DNA of 64,000 nt, taken from assembly GCA_030770425.1 (NCBI GenBank), contig JASJFT010000172.1, positions 35,112 through 99,111 of the forward strand. The letters are read 5' to 3'. The notes under the pieces were generated by a model. That model did not search any database. It saw only the letters and a list, made by a program, of their open reading frames with translations, and was not told the DNA's origin. The DNA comes from Darksidea phi. Its lineage: Eukaryota; Ascomycota; Dothideomycetes; Pleosporales; Lentitheciaceae. The position numbers and the translations under genes are program-made. Positions 9,454 to 20,189 of this stretch are shown one piece after another (position 1 is the stretch's first letter; each line of letters opens with the position of its first letter).

Positions 9454-12400
9454 CTAGTCCTCATCCAATACTCTCGCCTTATCCTTACTCGCAACCGAAC
9501 GTGCGCTACTCTTCCGCGGCGTAGATAGCGAAGCGGAGCTCTTCTTCGCGCGAATTTTGAAAGACCTGATTGAAGACGATGGGGACGGTCGTGGTGAAGC
9601 GCGAGGTGTCATTCGCGGCGAACTAGAACTCATTTTTTCGAATTTGCCTGCGAGATCTTTGACGCGGTTTGGTGTGCTGCTACTTGGTGAACCGCTATTG
9701 TCCATATTCTCGATGCTGTCTTTCGAGTTTTCACGTGCTAGAGAGAGGACGCTACTTCGGTCGACATCCGCGTTCACGACACGCAGTTTGGACTTTGGTA
9801 CTGTGAACATGACTTGCACAACACGTCGCTCCACGGCGGCTTCGACGTCCCAGTCATCTTCATCCGCGGGTGTGCTAGGCCTATCATGTGTGCTAGGTAC
9901 GCCGAGCTCTCCAGCGTGGATAGGTGTGCGAGGAGTAGGAAGTTGGTCATCATCAGCGAGATTGATGAGCAGATTGCCACGCTCTCTCCATTCACGTCGT
10001 TGTCGTTCCTTCTCGGCGAGCGCCACATCCTCGGGCGCACCCCAGTCATCCCCACTGACGCGCCTCCACTTGGCGCGCGGGTCATTGGTATCGACCTCAT
10101 CGTCTATCCAGTCTTGCTTTCCTCTTTTGCTGTTCCAAAAGCTTGCGTCCGAAGCTGCTCGTCGAGGAGCTGATGCGGGGAGTGACTTGCGCTTGTCGCG
10201 GGCGGTCCGTTCTCTAGTCGGGCTCGGATCGTCGGTGTAGGGCTCAAGTTGCATTGTCGCGGTCGTGAGAGATCTCGTTCGATCGGCTGGTGTTGTGGAT
10301 CTTGCCAAGGCTTTCTTTACACTCCCTAGCCAGCTTTTTCTCCTCTCTCGGCCAAGCCCTGCACGGGAAAATCCTTCTGTGACTGACGTCGCGGCGGTGA
10401 TTGTGTTCGCGCGAGTCATGCTGCCCTCGGTATCGCGGCCGGAATAGCCATTCGAACCATCAGAGGTTGAGGACGTACCCGGCCTGGCTCGCTCGGGATT
10501 ACCCCCTAGCAACGCCTCGCCTTCAACTTGTAGAGCCATGAACGATGAGCGAGCTGTGATGAAAGAATCAGCATCTGCGTTCGTCGTTCCTGGTCTTCCG
10601 CCACTGTGTGTGCTAGTGAACGATTGGGTACGTGGGTCAATAGGGGTCTTCCATCCACTGCCACCTCGGTTAGCTGTGTCTATCGTGGGACTAGTGTCTG
10701 GGGTCTTGAAGGGGTTGGCGTTTGCAGCATTGTTAAGAATGGCTGCTGATCGCATTGATGCACTGCGCCCAAGACTTCCATTTGTGGAGCGCCAAGACAG
10801 ATTTGACCGTGTACTGCGTTCGCTGAGGTTGGAACCGGTACGGTCTGAAGATTTCGTGGGCGATACCCTGCCATCTGGACTGGGTGTTGAACGGCGTGGC
10901 AAAGCGGGGCCGGCCGCTAGACGCCAGTCTTGATTATCGGGGTCTTCCCGAACAGGCGATGTAGGCGCGGAATGTAAGGCAAGCTTATCCTCACGACCTG
11001 TTCGACTGCTGTCGGTGAACGGATCGAGGACGGGAGCATTGTCGAAGATAGATGCATTTCCCTTCTTCAGCTGCTCCGCCATCTCCGGTTGAAGGGTCAA
11101 TGGGGTGCGGTCATTGGTTCCATCCTGTTCTTGCTCTTCGTCGAGCTCGTCGATGGGATGAATATGTCCAGAGCCCCTCACCCGCCGTTCCTCATATCGA
11201 GCCACTGGCTGATTGGGTCTACCGCTCAAGCTACGTCGTAGGCCGCGAGTTGGACTTGGTATCTCTACGAGCAAGCCGGTGCGTTCCGCATCACCCGCGT
11301 TCGCACGCCTCCAGCCTTGGCTTTGCTGGGCTCCAACAGAAGGATAGAAGTACGAGTCCGCGGCAGTATTGGGGAAGTCAGCTTGACCGCCCCGGCCATC
11401 TATTCCGGGTGACATGCAGTCGAGATTGTACCGATGGGCTTCTGTTGCTAGTTCGTGCAGCTGCCTCTCGCGTGCCTCGCGATGCTTCTTCAGTCTTCGT
11501 GTATACCATATGTAGAAGGCCATCAGACTCAGCACGGCAGCCATTCCAACACCGAGACCTGCTCCAAGCCCGGCTCTCTGAGAAGGCGTGGAGAGGGGCC
11601 CGCCCTGCGCAGGCTGTGACGACCTGACATCCGGCGGAGGTGAATATTCGTTGATCCAAGCGTTGGAGGAGACGTTGAAGAACAGGTTCCGTGAATTCTT
11701 TTCCCAGGATGCTCTTCGCCGTCGTGAGCTTGATGCGGACATTGAATACCCGCCTATGATCATCATGATCCCTCCGGGTAGCATAGCCGCACCGTGGCCA
11801 TGGACACCTGAGCCATCGGGCAACCCCGACCCCGATGTCGCGGGGACGGCCCATTCCCAATTCCCTTGCCCGCCATAGCCATCACCGACGTTGAGAACGG
11901 CTAGCTGAGGCTCTGCAGGGGTGTCCGTATCGCCTATCCAGCCCCCGAAGACGATGACGCGTGTTCCATCTGGAGTAAGGACGGCGCTGTGTCCGGAGCG
12001 GGGTTCGATCGTACTGATGTCTGCCCGAATGGCAAGGTCTGTGCGAGACGTATCCGGTTGAGAAACCGGAACGAATGTCCATCCTTGCTGTGGAAGCGAA
12101 AAGAGCGCTACCTGCGATGTATTGATGAAGGCTGAGCTTGTATGCCCGGCGATGAGGACAAAGCTTTGCTGCTGGGTTTGGGTGCCATCACTTTGGTTTG
12201 AGAAGAGCGGCGTCAACCCAGTCAAGGTGAATCCAGCCTCCGCGATTGGTGGTCCTCGGCTGGAGGATACATCCAGCTGGTAGTTGAGAGGTTTAGCATC
12301 CGATTGGGAGGGCTCTAACGTAACCATATGGTTAGAATAGTTGGCAGACGACTGCCAGTCGCTCCTATCCCCGTCCTGGAACGGACACATCCCGCCGAAG

Positions 12401-12936
12401 AAGTAGGCCTTAGTGCTCATGGCATCACCGTTTACAACGGCCGAGAATGACATGCCGCCACTGAAATAGTTTGGCCCTATTTCAGAGACATGTTTGCCAT
12501 TTTGGGCGAAGCTCACATCGTCCTCTCTCCAGCTACCGTTCCCACTTTTCCCCGATGGCTCAGGTGTGAAGCTCCATATGCGACTTCCGCTCGCAGCCGG
12601 CGCACAATCTCCGGTGTATACAGTTATGTTTCCTCCATTGTCGAGAATCGCGTTGAAAGGTTGTGCCTTATCCGAGTCCAGGAAAGGGAGTGTGGGGTAA
12701 AGCGTAGTATACGGGAGCTCGGACGCCGCGATGTTGGACGATATGTCGACAGTCCCAAGCTCGAACTGCGAGGAGGAGCTGGCGGAGGGCTGGAAGACGT
12801 AGATGAGGGAGCCATTATGTAAGAGTCTTGTCGGGTTGTAGGGCATCTGAGCTGTGGTAGCTGTGAGAAGCAGAGTGATCCATAAGAAGGGTCGCTGTAA
12901 CGTTGCGAGCGGCTGCGCGGTATTCGGTCGACCCAT
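9454..12936 (-). CDS. Kelch/beta-propeller type I membrane protein with long cytoplasmic tail
   Basis: Single exon, 1160 residues. Residues about 15-30 form a signal peptide (FLWITLLLTATTAQ). About 31-430 is extracellular with N-glycosylation sites (NGS, NIT, NVS) and kelch-like blades: YFFGGM near 179, GHTSSAF near 264, SGHSAVLTPDGTRVIVFGGW at 314-333, and GHGAAMLPGGIMMIIGG at 380-396. One membrane segment lies at about 455-478 (GLGAGLGVGMAAVLSLMAFYIWY), followed by basic RRLKKHR. The remaining ~680 residues are disordered, rich in Ser/Arg/Asp/Pro, ending in a basic Ser-rich tail (SSARSVASKDKARVLDED). Fungal proteins of this plan are thought to act at the cell surface or in polarity; the exact role is unknown. 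The long intronless frame and ATG after a stop-rich leader support the start. Confidence 0.9.
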   Translation of the reverse strand: MGRPNTAQPLATLQRPFLWITLLLTATTAQMPYNPTRLLHNGSLIYVFQPSASSSSQFELGTVDISSNIAASELPYTTLYPTLPFLDSDKAQPFNAILDNGGNITVYTGDCAPAASGSRIWSFTPEPSGKSGNGSWREDDVSFAQNGKHVSEIGPNYFSGGMSFSAVVNGDAMSTKAYFFGGMCPFQDGDRSDWQSSANYSNHMVTLEPSQSDAKPLNYQLDVSSSRGPPIAEAGFTLTGLTPLFSNQSDGTQTQQQSFVLIAGHTSSAFINTSQVALFSLPQQGWTFVPVSQPDTSRTDLAIRADISTIEPRSGHSAVLTPDGTRVIVFGGWIGDTDTPAEPQLAVLNVGDGYGGQGNWEWAVPATSGSGLPDGSGVHGHGAAMLPGGIMMIIGGYSMSASSSRRRRASWEKNSRNLFFNVSSNAWINEYSPPPDVRSSQPAQGGPLSTPSQRAGLGAGLGVGMAAVLSLMAFYIWYTRRLKKHREARERQLHELATEAHRYNLDCMSPGIDGRGGQADFPNTAADSYFYPSVGAQQSQGWRRANAGDAERTGLLVEIPSPTRGLRRSLSGRPNQPVARYEERRVRGSGHIHPIDELDEEQEQDGTNDRTPLTLQPEMAEQLKKGNASIFDNAPVLDPFTDSSRTGREDKLALHSAPTSPVREDPDNQDWRLAAGPALPRRSTPSPDGRVSPTKSSDRTGSNLSERSTRSNLSWRSTNGSLGRSASMRSAAILNNAANANPFKTPDTSPTIDTANRGGSGWKTPIDPRTQSFTSTHSGGRPGTTNADADSFITARSSFMALQVEGEALLGGNPERARPGTSSTSDGSNGYSGRDTEGSMTRANTITAATSVTEGFSRAGLGRERRKSWLGSVKKALARSTTPADRTRSLTTATMQLEPYTDDPSPTRERTARDKRKSLPASAPRRAASDASFWNSKRGKQDWIDDEVDTNDPRAKWRRVSGDDWGAPEDVALAEKERQRREWRERGNLLINLADDDQLPTPRTPIHAGELGVPSTHDRPSTPADEDDWDVEAAVERRVVQVMFTVPKSKLRVVNADVDRSSVLSLARENSKDSIENMDNSGSPSSSTPNRVKDLAGKFEKMSSSSPRMTPRASPRPSPSSSIRSFKIRAKKSSASLSTPRKSSARSVASKDKARVLDED

Positions 12937-13858
12937 GATGAGATGGTATAAGACGTCCGCAATATCTCGAGAGGACCCTTAGCCCGAACGTGGTTGTGTT
13001 TTCTCCATTGAACGAGCACGCCGTGGGGATTGCGGGACAGCGTAGTACGAAGATCGACCTTGACGATGGACAAGAGACGGGGGAGGGGCTTCGAGGGTAC
13101 GCAGATCTACAGTTCATGCACGGTTGTGATGGGAAGGCGGGTAATCGGGTCAGAAAGGTGGTCAGTAAACAGCGCCAGCCACCGATTGCGCAAAGCAGCA
13201 CCGTGCCGTCCAGCTCGGACCTGTCACAAGCAAAAGTGCATACGAGAGAGACCAATCGTGTTGCTGGGTAGTCGGTAGGAGATGGCTCCAGGAATGTGGC
13301 GGCGCGGTGCCTAGCCCGGAGTGCAGCGGTCGAGCCAGACCCGGTGGCATGTAAACAGGCGTTGCCGCGGCGACGGACCCGCATGGCTTGGGGCCTCCCT
13401 GCACCCGCAGATGCGAAAGCCGCGCATGCATCCTAGGCGCTGATATGAGACGGGGCTGGTTAGCAGAGCTGATGCATGATTAGTGGACGCGACGTATGAT
13501 AGGGAAAGCTGGGGAGACGGGAAGGTCAGGGCGGGGTTGCACGGAACGTGCCAAGCCCATGTTTTGGACCCAGGGTTGGTGGGGTAGTGCGATGAGCCTC
13601 CGCATCTACGACTGCTTTGCCGGAACTGTGGAAGCGCATGTAAATAGTAGAACCGCTCTGGTTCGATGCACTTATGCTGCGAAATACGCCCAAGTTGGAA
13701 TTCAAACGGAAGCAGACACCCTAAAATGTCCAGAATCCAGGGTGATGGTGCGGATGTCCCCACGTTAGCTCTCTCGCCGCGACACTAGAATCAGTCAAAC
13801 AGTTGAATTGCCGCTTGATGCGTGCTCCATTTTTTCGCATACTGAGCAGACATGCCCG
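12937..13858. other. Intergenic between two minus-strand genes
   Basis: 920 bases with no supported gene; it should hold the kelch gene's promoter and the SDR gene's 3' end. Confidence 0.6.
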
Positions 13859-14813
13859 CTAGATGCTAAACCTCATGCCTCCATTTGCGCAAATGACGCT
13901 CCCCGTAGTCCATCCCGCTTCTGGCAAGCAAAGTATGCCAATCACGCCGGCAACCTCCTCGCTGTACGCCGGCCTTCCACCAACCTTCAACGAGGGCTCA
14001 TATATCTCCTCCGTATCAATGCCCTTCCGCGGCGTCGCCAGCGGCGTGTTCTCGATGAAGGGTTTGTTCTGGGCCACGAAAGCGTCGTCGGTGCTTATGT
14101 ACATATCCGTCGCCACTGGGCCTGGGTTGACAGCGTTGACGGTTGCGCGCTCGGCAAGCTCGCGGGACCATGTCCGTGTCATGCTCTCGAGCGCGGCCTT
14201 CGTCCCGCCGTATATGGACTGCGTCTTGTACCCTAGCGAAGAGCTGACCGACGACAGATTCACGATACGGCCGGAGCGGTCGTGTGGGAGGTACGGCAGA
14301 GCGGCCTGGACGAGGAAGAGCGGTCCGCGTACGTTGATGTTGTACTGACGTGCAAAGTCCTCAGCATCGACGTTCTCAATCAGGTTGTTGCCCGCTACGC
14401 CCGCATTGTTTATGATGATATCGATCTGGAATTTGTCCGTCTTCGGGTGCTTGAAGTTGTTCTTCGCGACCTCGACGACGTGCTTCGGCCCTGTCTCAGC
14501 GCCCATGTTGGCCTGCACAATGGCCGTCTTTATGCCATACTCGGCTTCGAGCTCCGAGGCGAGGTCTTCGGTGGTCTTGGTCGACGAGTCGGACGTGTAG
14601 TTGAGGACGAGGTTGCAGCCTTTGCTGGCGAGGTCGCGGGCGACGGCGGCGCCGATGCCTGACGCGGGTCAGTCGGGGTAGGAGAACGTTCGCGTGGTGT
14701 CAATCACCCCTCGACGCGCCCGTCACGATGCCCACCCTTCCCTCGAGGGGTCGCTGGCCGGAGCCACTGCCCAAGTTGGTGGAGTATGTTCTTTCGTGCG
14801 TCGGTCGTGACAT
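13859..14813 (-). CDS. Short-chain dehydrogenase/reductase (3-oxoacyl-reductase-like)
   Basis: NAD(P)H-dependent oxidoreductase of the classical SDR family. Exon 1 is 14708-14813, the 49 bp intron 14659-14707 (GTGATT...GACTGAC...CAG), and exon 2 13859-14658, giving 301 residues. The splice falls inside the cofactor motif and restores TGASRGIG exactly. Further motifs: NNAGVAG; the catalytic Ser region VNLSSVSSSLG; the catalytic pair YGGTK; and PGPVATDMY after the active site, typical of 3-ketoacyl-ACP reductase relatives. No targeting signal is evident, so probably cytosolic. It ends GSVICANGGMRFSI, the usual SDR C-terminus. Substrate cannot be told from sequence. It is divergent from MET6 (905 bases between starts). 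Confidence 0.93.
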
Positions 14814-15597
14814 GTTTGAGGGTGTTCGTTCGTGGTAGAAAAGGCGGCAGAAAGGTGAAGCTTCAACGAGGGCTGTTCTGTGTTGCTCGACATCATGGCG
14901 GGGTCGCCTTTAAGAAGTGGAGCAGGGGAGCTCTGATGGAGCTCTTCGGGCCAACTTTCGCCGGCAAATTATCCGCGGCTGGACTCGACGCAAATGCATG
15001 GAGACCCATGACGGGACACGCAGGGACTTTCCGCTGGTAGGGCTATCTCGACATTCGGCCGGGACTGCGATGGGGGCTGGGGAGCGGCGGTAGGCTTGTT
15101 GTCGGTGGGGGGTTCCGGGATGGGCTGCTAATCAACCTTCACGATGCTGCGAGCTGGTGTTGAACTGGCTTCGAATGTTGCCGTCCGACGTCGAAAGCAT
15201 CTTCAGTCTTTCCTGTCGCTTGTGCGATTCGGATGGACCGGAGAGAGTCCAGATCTCTTCCAGTTCAAGCTGCTGCATGTCCTTCCCTACTGCGACACAC
15301 TTAGAGGCGTTGTACGGAGTTATGCAGCAGTCTCCGAAGTCGGCGGTATTTGTTGACTTGAAAAGGAGAGTAATAAACCCTGCCAACGCACCACTTGAGC
15401 AGATAGAGCGGCGCTGTCGGCAAGATATGCAACATGCACCCGTATGCAACTACTGCTGGAAGCCCGGCCAGAGAACCTCGCCGGGTGTCGAGCCAGGACA
15501 GGGGCGGTGAGCGAAAGCAGCCAATGGACGACTAGCGTGTACCCCTCCCAACGTAAGACTCAAAAGCACACCACCGCCAGAAACCTAATATTGTGCT
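14814..15597. other. Divergent intergenic region (SDR / MET6)
   Basis: No gene seen. Likely promoter region for both neighbours. Confidence 0.55.
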
Positions 15598-15662
15598 TCT
15601 GTCTCACCTCCCCGCCCTCTTCCCCCCTTCTCTCTTCCCACTCATCTTCTTCATCTCCCCCG
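15598..15662 (+). promoter_or_regulatory. Pyrimidine-rich tract upstream of MET6
   Basis: Long CT tract (blocks such as CCGCCCTCTTCCCCCCTTCT) about 60-120 bases before the MET6 ATG, as often found just before transcription starts of highly expressed fungal genes. A TTGCAG at 15701-15706 also leaves room for a leader intron. Confidence 0.5.
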
Positions 15663-15718
15663 ATTGTGCAATCAATTCTAGATACCCTCAACCTTCTTCA
15701 TTGCAGAGACTGCCCACC

Positions 15719-18120
15719 ATGGTCCAGTCATCCGTGCTCGGTTTCCCCCGCATGGGCGGCAACCGTGAGCTGAAGAAGGCCAACGAGGCTTACTGGGCGG
15801 ACAAGCTCTCCCGCGACGACCTGCTCAAGGAAGCCAAGCGTCTCCGTCTCGAGCACTGGAAGATACAAAAAGACGCTGGCGTCGACATCATCCCCAGCAA
15901 CGACTTTGCCTTCTACGATCACATCCTCGACCACATCCAGCTCTTCAACGTAGGACATCAGCCATCGATTGGAGCATGGGGCATTTCTGACAGCTACAGG
16001 TCATCCCGGAGCGTTACTCCAAGCACGGCTTGAACAGCGTCGATGAGTACTTCGCTATGGGCCGCGGCCACCAGAAGGACGGCGTCGATGTCCCTAGCCT
16101 GGTAAGTGAAGCGAGCGAGAAGATCCGGTGCATGAAGCTAACAAACATCCAGGAAATGGTCAAGTGGTTCGACTCCAACTACCACTACGTCAAGCCCACG
16201 TTCCAGGATGGCCAGACCTTCAAGCTCGCCTCCGACCCCAAGCCCGTCGTCGAGTTCACCGAGGCCAAGGAAGCTGGCATCCTCACCCGTCCCGTCCTCA
16301 TCGGCCCCGTCTCCTTCCTTGCCCTTGGCAAGCCCGACCGCGAACAGTCCGTCGACCCCATCTCGCTCCTCGACAAGCTTCTCCCCGTATACGTCGAGCT
16401 TCTCGAGAAGCTCAAGGCTGCTGGCGCCGAGACGGTGCAGATCGACGAGCCCGTTCTCGTGTACGACCTCCCCCAGAAGGTCAAGGATGCATTCAAGCCC
16501 GCCTATGAGAAGCTCTCTGGCGACAAACTGCCTAAGCTCGTCCTCGCCACATACTTCGGCGACGTCGTCCACAACTTTGATGTGTTCCCAAGCATCAAGC
16601 ACCTCCACGCCATCCACATCGACCTTGTGAGGAACCCCGAGCAGCTCGAGGCTGTTATCGGCCAACTCGGCTCCAACCAGGTCCTCTCCGCTGGTGTGGT
16701 CGATGGTCGCAACATCTGGAAGACCAACTTCAAGCGTGCTATTGAGACCGTCGAGACTGCCATCCAGAAGCTTGGCAAGGAGCGCGTCATCGTTGCCACC
16801 TCCAGCTCTCTCCTTCATACCCCGCACTCGCTCGATAGCGAGAAGAAGCTTCCCGCTGAGGTCAAGGACTGGTTCTCCTTCGCTGTACAGAAGACTGCTG
16901 AGGTTGTGGTGATCGCCAAGGCTGTCACCGACGGCCCTGCCGCCGTCCGTGAGGCTCTCGAAGCCAACGCCAAGTCAGTACAAGCGCGCGCTTCATCTGA
17001 GCGAACCAACAACAAGGCCGTCCAGGACCGCCAGTCAAAGGTCACAGCAGAGATGCATGAACGCAAGTCCGCCTTCCCCGAGCGTTACGCTCAGCAGAAG
17101 AGGCACCTTAGCCTACCTATCTTCCCCACTACCACTATCGGCTCTTTCCCCCAGACAAAGGAGATCCGTATCCAGCGCAACAAGTTCACCAAGGGTGAAA
17201 TCACTGCCGAGGAGTACGAGAAGTTCATCGAGGGGGAGATTGACGACGTCATCAAGATCCAGGATGAGCTCGGCCTTGACGTCTACGTTCACGGCGAGCC
17301 GGAGCGTAACGACATGGTGCAGTACTTCGGTGAGAGGCTAGATGGCTACGTCTTTACTACCAATGGCTGGGTCCAGTCCTACGGATCCCGCTGTGTGCGA
17401 CCTCCCATCGTGGTCGGTGACATCTCCCGCCCTGCCCCCATGTCCGTCAAGGAGTCCAAGTACGCTGCTTCGGTCTCCAATAAGCCCATGAAGGGTATGC
17501 TCACTGGACCCATCACATGCCTCCGATGGTCCTTCCCTCGTGACGATGTCCACCAGTCCGTACAGGCTCAGCAGCTTGCCCTTGCCCTCCGCGACGAGGT
17601 CATTGACCTTGAGGCTGCCGGTATCTACGTCATCCAGGTTGACGAGCCCGCGCTCCGTGAAGGTCTCCCCCTCCGAAAGGGTACCGAGCGCGAGAAGTAC
17701 CTTGAGTGGGCTGTCAACTCCTTCAAGCTCTCTTGCGCAGGTGTTCAAGACTCGACCCAGATTCACTCCCACTTCTGCTACTCCGAGTTCCAGGACTTCT
17801 TCCACGCCATTGCCGCGCTCGATGCCGATGTTCTCTCCATCGAGAACAGCAAGAGCGACGCCAAGCTCCTCAAAGTCTTCGAGGACAAGGCCTACCCCCG
17901 TCACATTGGCCCCGGTGTCTACGACATCCACTCCCCGCGTGTCCCCTCCGAGCAGGAGATCAAGGACCGCATCGCTGAGATGCTGGTTTACCTCAAGCCT
18001 GAGCAGCTCTGGGTCAACCCCGACTGTGGCTTGAAGACTCGCCAGTGGAAGGAGACCAAGGCCGCGCTTGTCAACCTTGTCAATGCCGCCAAGTTCTACC
18101 GCGAGAAGTACGCTTCGTAA
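15719..18120 (+). CDS. MET6: Cobalamin-independent methionine synthase
   Basis: 5-methyltetrahydropteroyltriglutamate-homocysteine methyltransferase, the last step of methionine synthesis, a zinc enzyme of the cytosol. Three exons: 15719-15949, 16000-16101 and 16153-18120; introns of 50 and 51 bp. The product is 766 residues, matching the fungal family (about 765-770). The start has a strong context (CACCATGG) and begins VQSSVLGFPRMGGNRELKKA, the canonical N-terminus. The C-terminal catalytic domain has the zinc ligands: H651 and C653 in HSHFCYSEF, E675 in SIENSKSD and C736 in NPDCGLKTRQW. QVDEPALREGLPLR is the substrate-binding block. The second intron is a multiple of three and free of stops, so its retention would add 17 residues without a frameshift. 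Codon choice is strongly C-ending, as expected for high expression. Confidence 0.97.
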
Positions 18121-19132
18121 GAAGCACGCCATTTGGCACCCGCCCGCCGCTTTTCATCAAAGCGGTCGGCTAAGCAGCAAATCAACCGCTGTATTGTAAT
18201 GTGTGTAATGTCTTTATGATACCAAAAAGTTCAACCTGCATTAGTGGTCCTTTCGGTGGGTGGGTCAGGGGGTTCATGAGCGATCTCAACATCGGCGTTC
18301 GTAGCAGACTGGTACGTCGACGTTTCCTCGGAAAATTGGGAGGCGTTTGCGGCGTAATATGGCATAGTCCGACTCGGACATGAGAACTTCAACAATAGCA
18401 TGCATTTGGACAGCGGGCGGGATGGTTGACGCCTTTTGACAAGGTCGCGGCGCATTGTGTGTAAAATCTAATGAAGTTCAACACCTTCGAATAATCCTCC
18501 AATGCTTTGCAGTTGACATGTGACGTGTGTTTTTCGATGCTGTGCGCTATGGATCTCCCGCTGCCACGTCAAGAGCCTAGTCTTGCTATATTCCCGATAG
18601 AAGGAAGCTAGATGGTTTCCTCATCTTGTGTACCCGTCGGATACCACGTATGCTAAAACTTGTACTCGACGATATCTAAACAAGCTTTGCATCACCTGTC
18701 AAACAATTTCTCTGGGTTTCCTGTTGCGAACCATTGGACTTGTCGGACGCACGTGGGAAATCTGGACGAATGCCTCAATAGCGGGAGTCAGTCCGGTGCA
18801 ACATAAGATGGAGATGCGTTGTGGACGATGCTTCCCTAGTGCGTATGCTGTTACGTTGAGTAGCATTGCATCCGTAAAAGGCGGGACGGTAAAACGCATG
18901 GCGAGATTAGTAGCGGGAGCGCAGGAGCGGGAGTGGAGGGGCGGGTAGGAAGATTGGGTGTGAGTTTGCGTTGTAGAAGGGATGTGAGCTGGCGCCGTAA
19001 AGGGAAGGAAGTTAGTTCGATCTAATCTAATATATGTAACTATGTTACTTATGACGAAGCGATGAAGTGGTAGTGTACAACGTTGACGGACGTTAGGTTT
19101 GTAGGTTTGACGGGTCCGGGTAGTCGTTTGAG
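18121..19132. other. Intergenic, no gene seen
   Basis: About 1 kb between MET6 and the next plus-strand frame; only short overlapping frames. Confidence 0.55.
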
Positions 19133-20101
19133 ATGGCAGTGTCATCTTCTCCTTTCGTACCTTGTTCTTTCACCTCGTCTAACGCGAAAGCAATCGCCGG
19201 TTCCAAGGTAAAACCTTTGTTCTGTATGAAGGAAGTGGCAATGCCTTCTTCCTGCAGCAGTGTTTCTTCAAAGTGTACGGCGGCTTGGGAGAGCGGTGGT
19301 GGGAGTGGTACGTCTACGCTTGTTTCTTCGCCGCTTTTGGTACCTGCTTGTGCTGCTGCTTATGCGTATGGGCATGGGTATGGATATGGGTATGGAAGTG
19401 CACATGGATATGGATGTGCATGTGGATGCGACTACGATGCCAGATATCAGCGGCGGAGCGATCGCCCTCGAACACCACTCTGGTCCCGCATTAGCGATAT
19501 CTGGAGAAGCCGTCGGCCCTCCTTACTACGACGCCATTTAAGACTACGATCCAGCAGCGACAACGACGTCGAGCTCGAAATAGTGGAAAGCTCCGTGCAT
19601 CGGCCGACTATTACGTGTACGTTTTGTCTCGATGACGACGACGACGGTGCGATGTATGTGCGTCATATCGAGTACTCGGTTTATCGCAAGTGGGCGCATT
19701 TCGCAGACTTGCTGGGGTTATGGGAAGACGAGCTAGGTGTTGTGTGGCGCTGGCTTTGGGATGAGGGGGAGGACATGGAGGTTCAGGCTGGGGACTGGGA
19801 GGCGAGAGTGCGGCCGGGGTGGCGGATATGCATTGTGTGTGAGGTGCATTGCGGTGATTGGGAGAGTGATAGCGATAGTGGGAGCGATGGTGGAGATGGA
19901 GGTGAGAGCGAGGATGGGGATGGGTGGGAGTTGGAGAAAGGGGGTGGGAAGAGGGAGTGGTGGCTTTTGAGGTGGAGGGAGAGGGTTGAGAGGAAGAAGG
20001 AGGGGGGCGGTAGGGGGAGGGGGTGGGTGGTTGGCGTTGTGGGGTTGTTGGGTGTTGGGGTTGCGTTTTGGGGGGTTGTTTTTTGGGCGGCGAGGGGGTA
20101 G
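19133..20101 (+). CDS. Hypothetical acidic protein with C-terminal membrane anchor
   Basis: 322 residues in one frame. Order: Ser-rich N-terminus; a Gly/Tyr low-complexity stretch (HGYGYGYGSAHGYG) near 80-93; an Arg/Ser-rich segment; a compact region at about 157-235 (ITCTFCL, DLLGLWEDELGVVWRWLW, WEARVRPGWRICIVCE); an Asp/Gly/Ser-rich acidic segment; then a C-terminal hydrophobic helix (GWVVGVVGLLGVGVAFWGVV). The pattern of a W-x-x-x-V-x-P-x-W strand after the helix resembles fungal ubiquitin-like ULD-type domains, but only weakly. Tail anchoring would place it on an internal membrane. The 3' third is extremely G-rich, so part of the apparent protein may reflect base composition; the start codon is uncertain. 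Confidence 0.45.
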   Translation: MAVSSSPFVPCSFTSSNAKAIAGSKVKPLFCMKEVAMPSSCSSVSSKCTAAWESGGGSGTSTLVSSPLLVPACAAAYAYGHGYGYGYGSAHGYGCACGCDYDARYQRRSDRPRTPLWSRISDIWRSRRPSLLRRHLRLRSSSDNDVELEIVESSVHRPTITCTFCLDDDDDGAMYVRHIEYSVYRKWAHFADLLGLWEDELGVVWRWLWDEGEDMEVQAGDWEARVRPGWRICIVCEVHCGDWESDSDSGSDGGDGGESEDGDGWELEKGGGKREWWLLRWRERVERKKEGGGRGRGWVVGVVGLLGVGVAFWGVVFWAARG

Positions 20102-20115
20102 GGGGGATGGGATGT
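19960..20115 (+). other. G-rich tract with G-quadruplex potential
   Basis: The plus strand is almost free of C and has many runs of three to six G separated by short loops (for example the GGGG, GGG, GGGG, GGGGGG runs between 20040 and 20082). It lies at the 3' end of the tail-anchored protein gene. Confidence 0.75.
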
Positions 20116-20189
20116 GTGATGGAGGGTTTTTTGGGTGGACTTTTTGCGATACTTTGTTAATGATTGCATCGTTGTATCTCAAGTCTTAG

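Noticed and set aside
9557..10240. 227-codon plus-strand frame inside the kelch gene
   Set aside because: Shadow of the Ser/Arg-rich tail; no start context or domain.
16138..16827. 229-codon minus-strand frame inside MET6
   Set aside because: Antisense shadow produced by the strong codon bias of MET6.
19733..20182. Long proline-rich minus-strand frames
   Set aside because: Mirror image of the G-rich plus strand; composition alone keeps them open.
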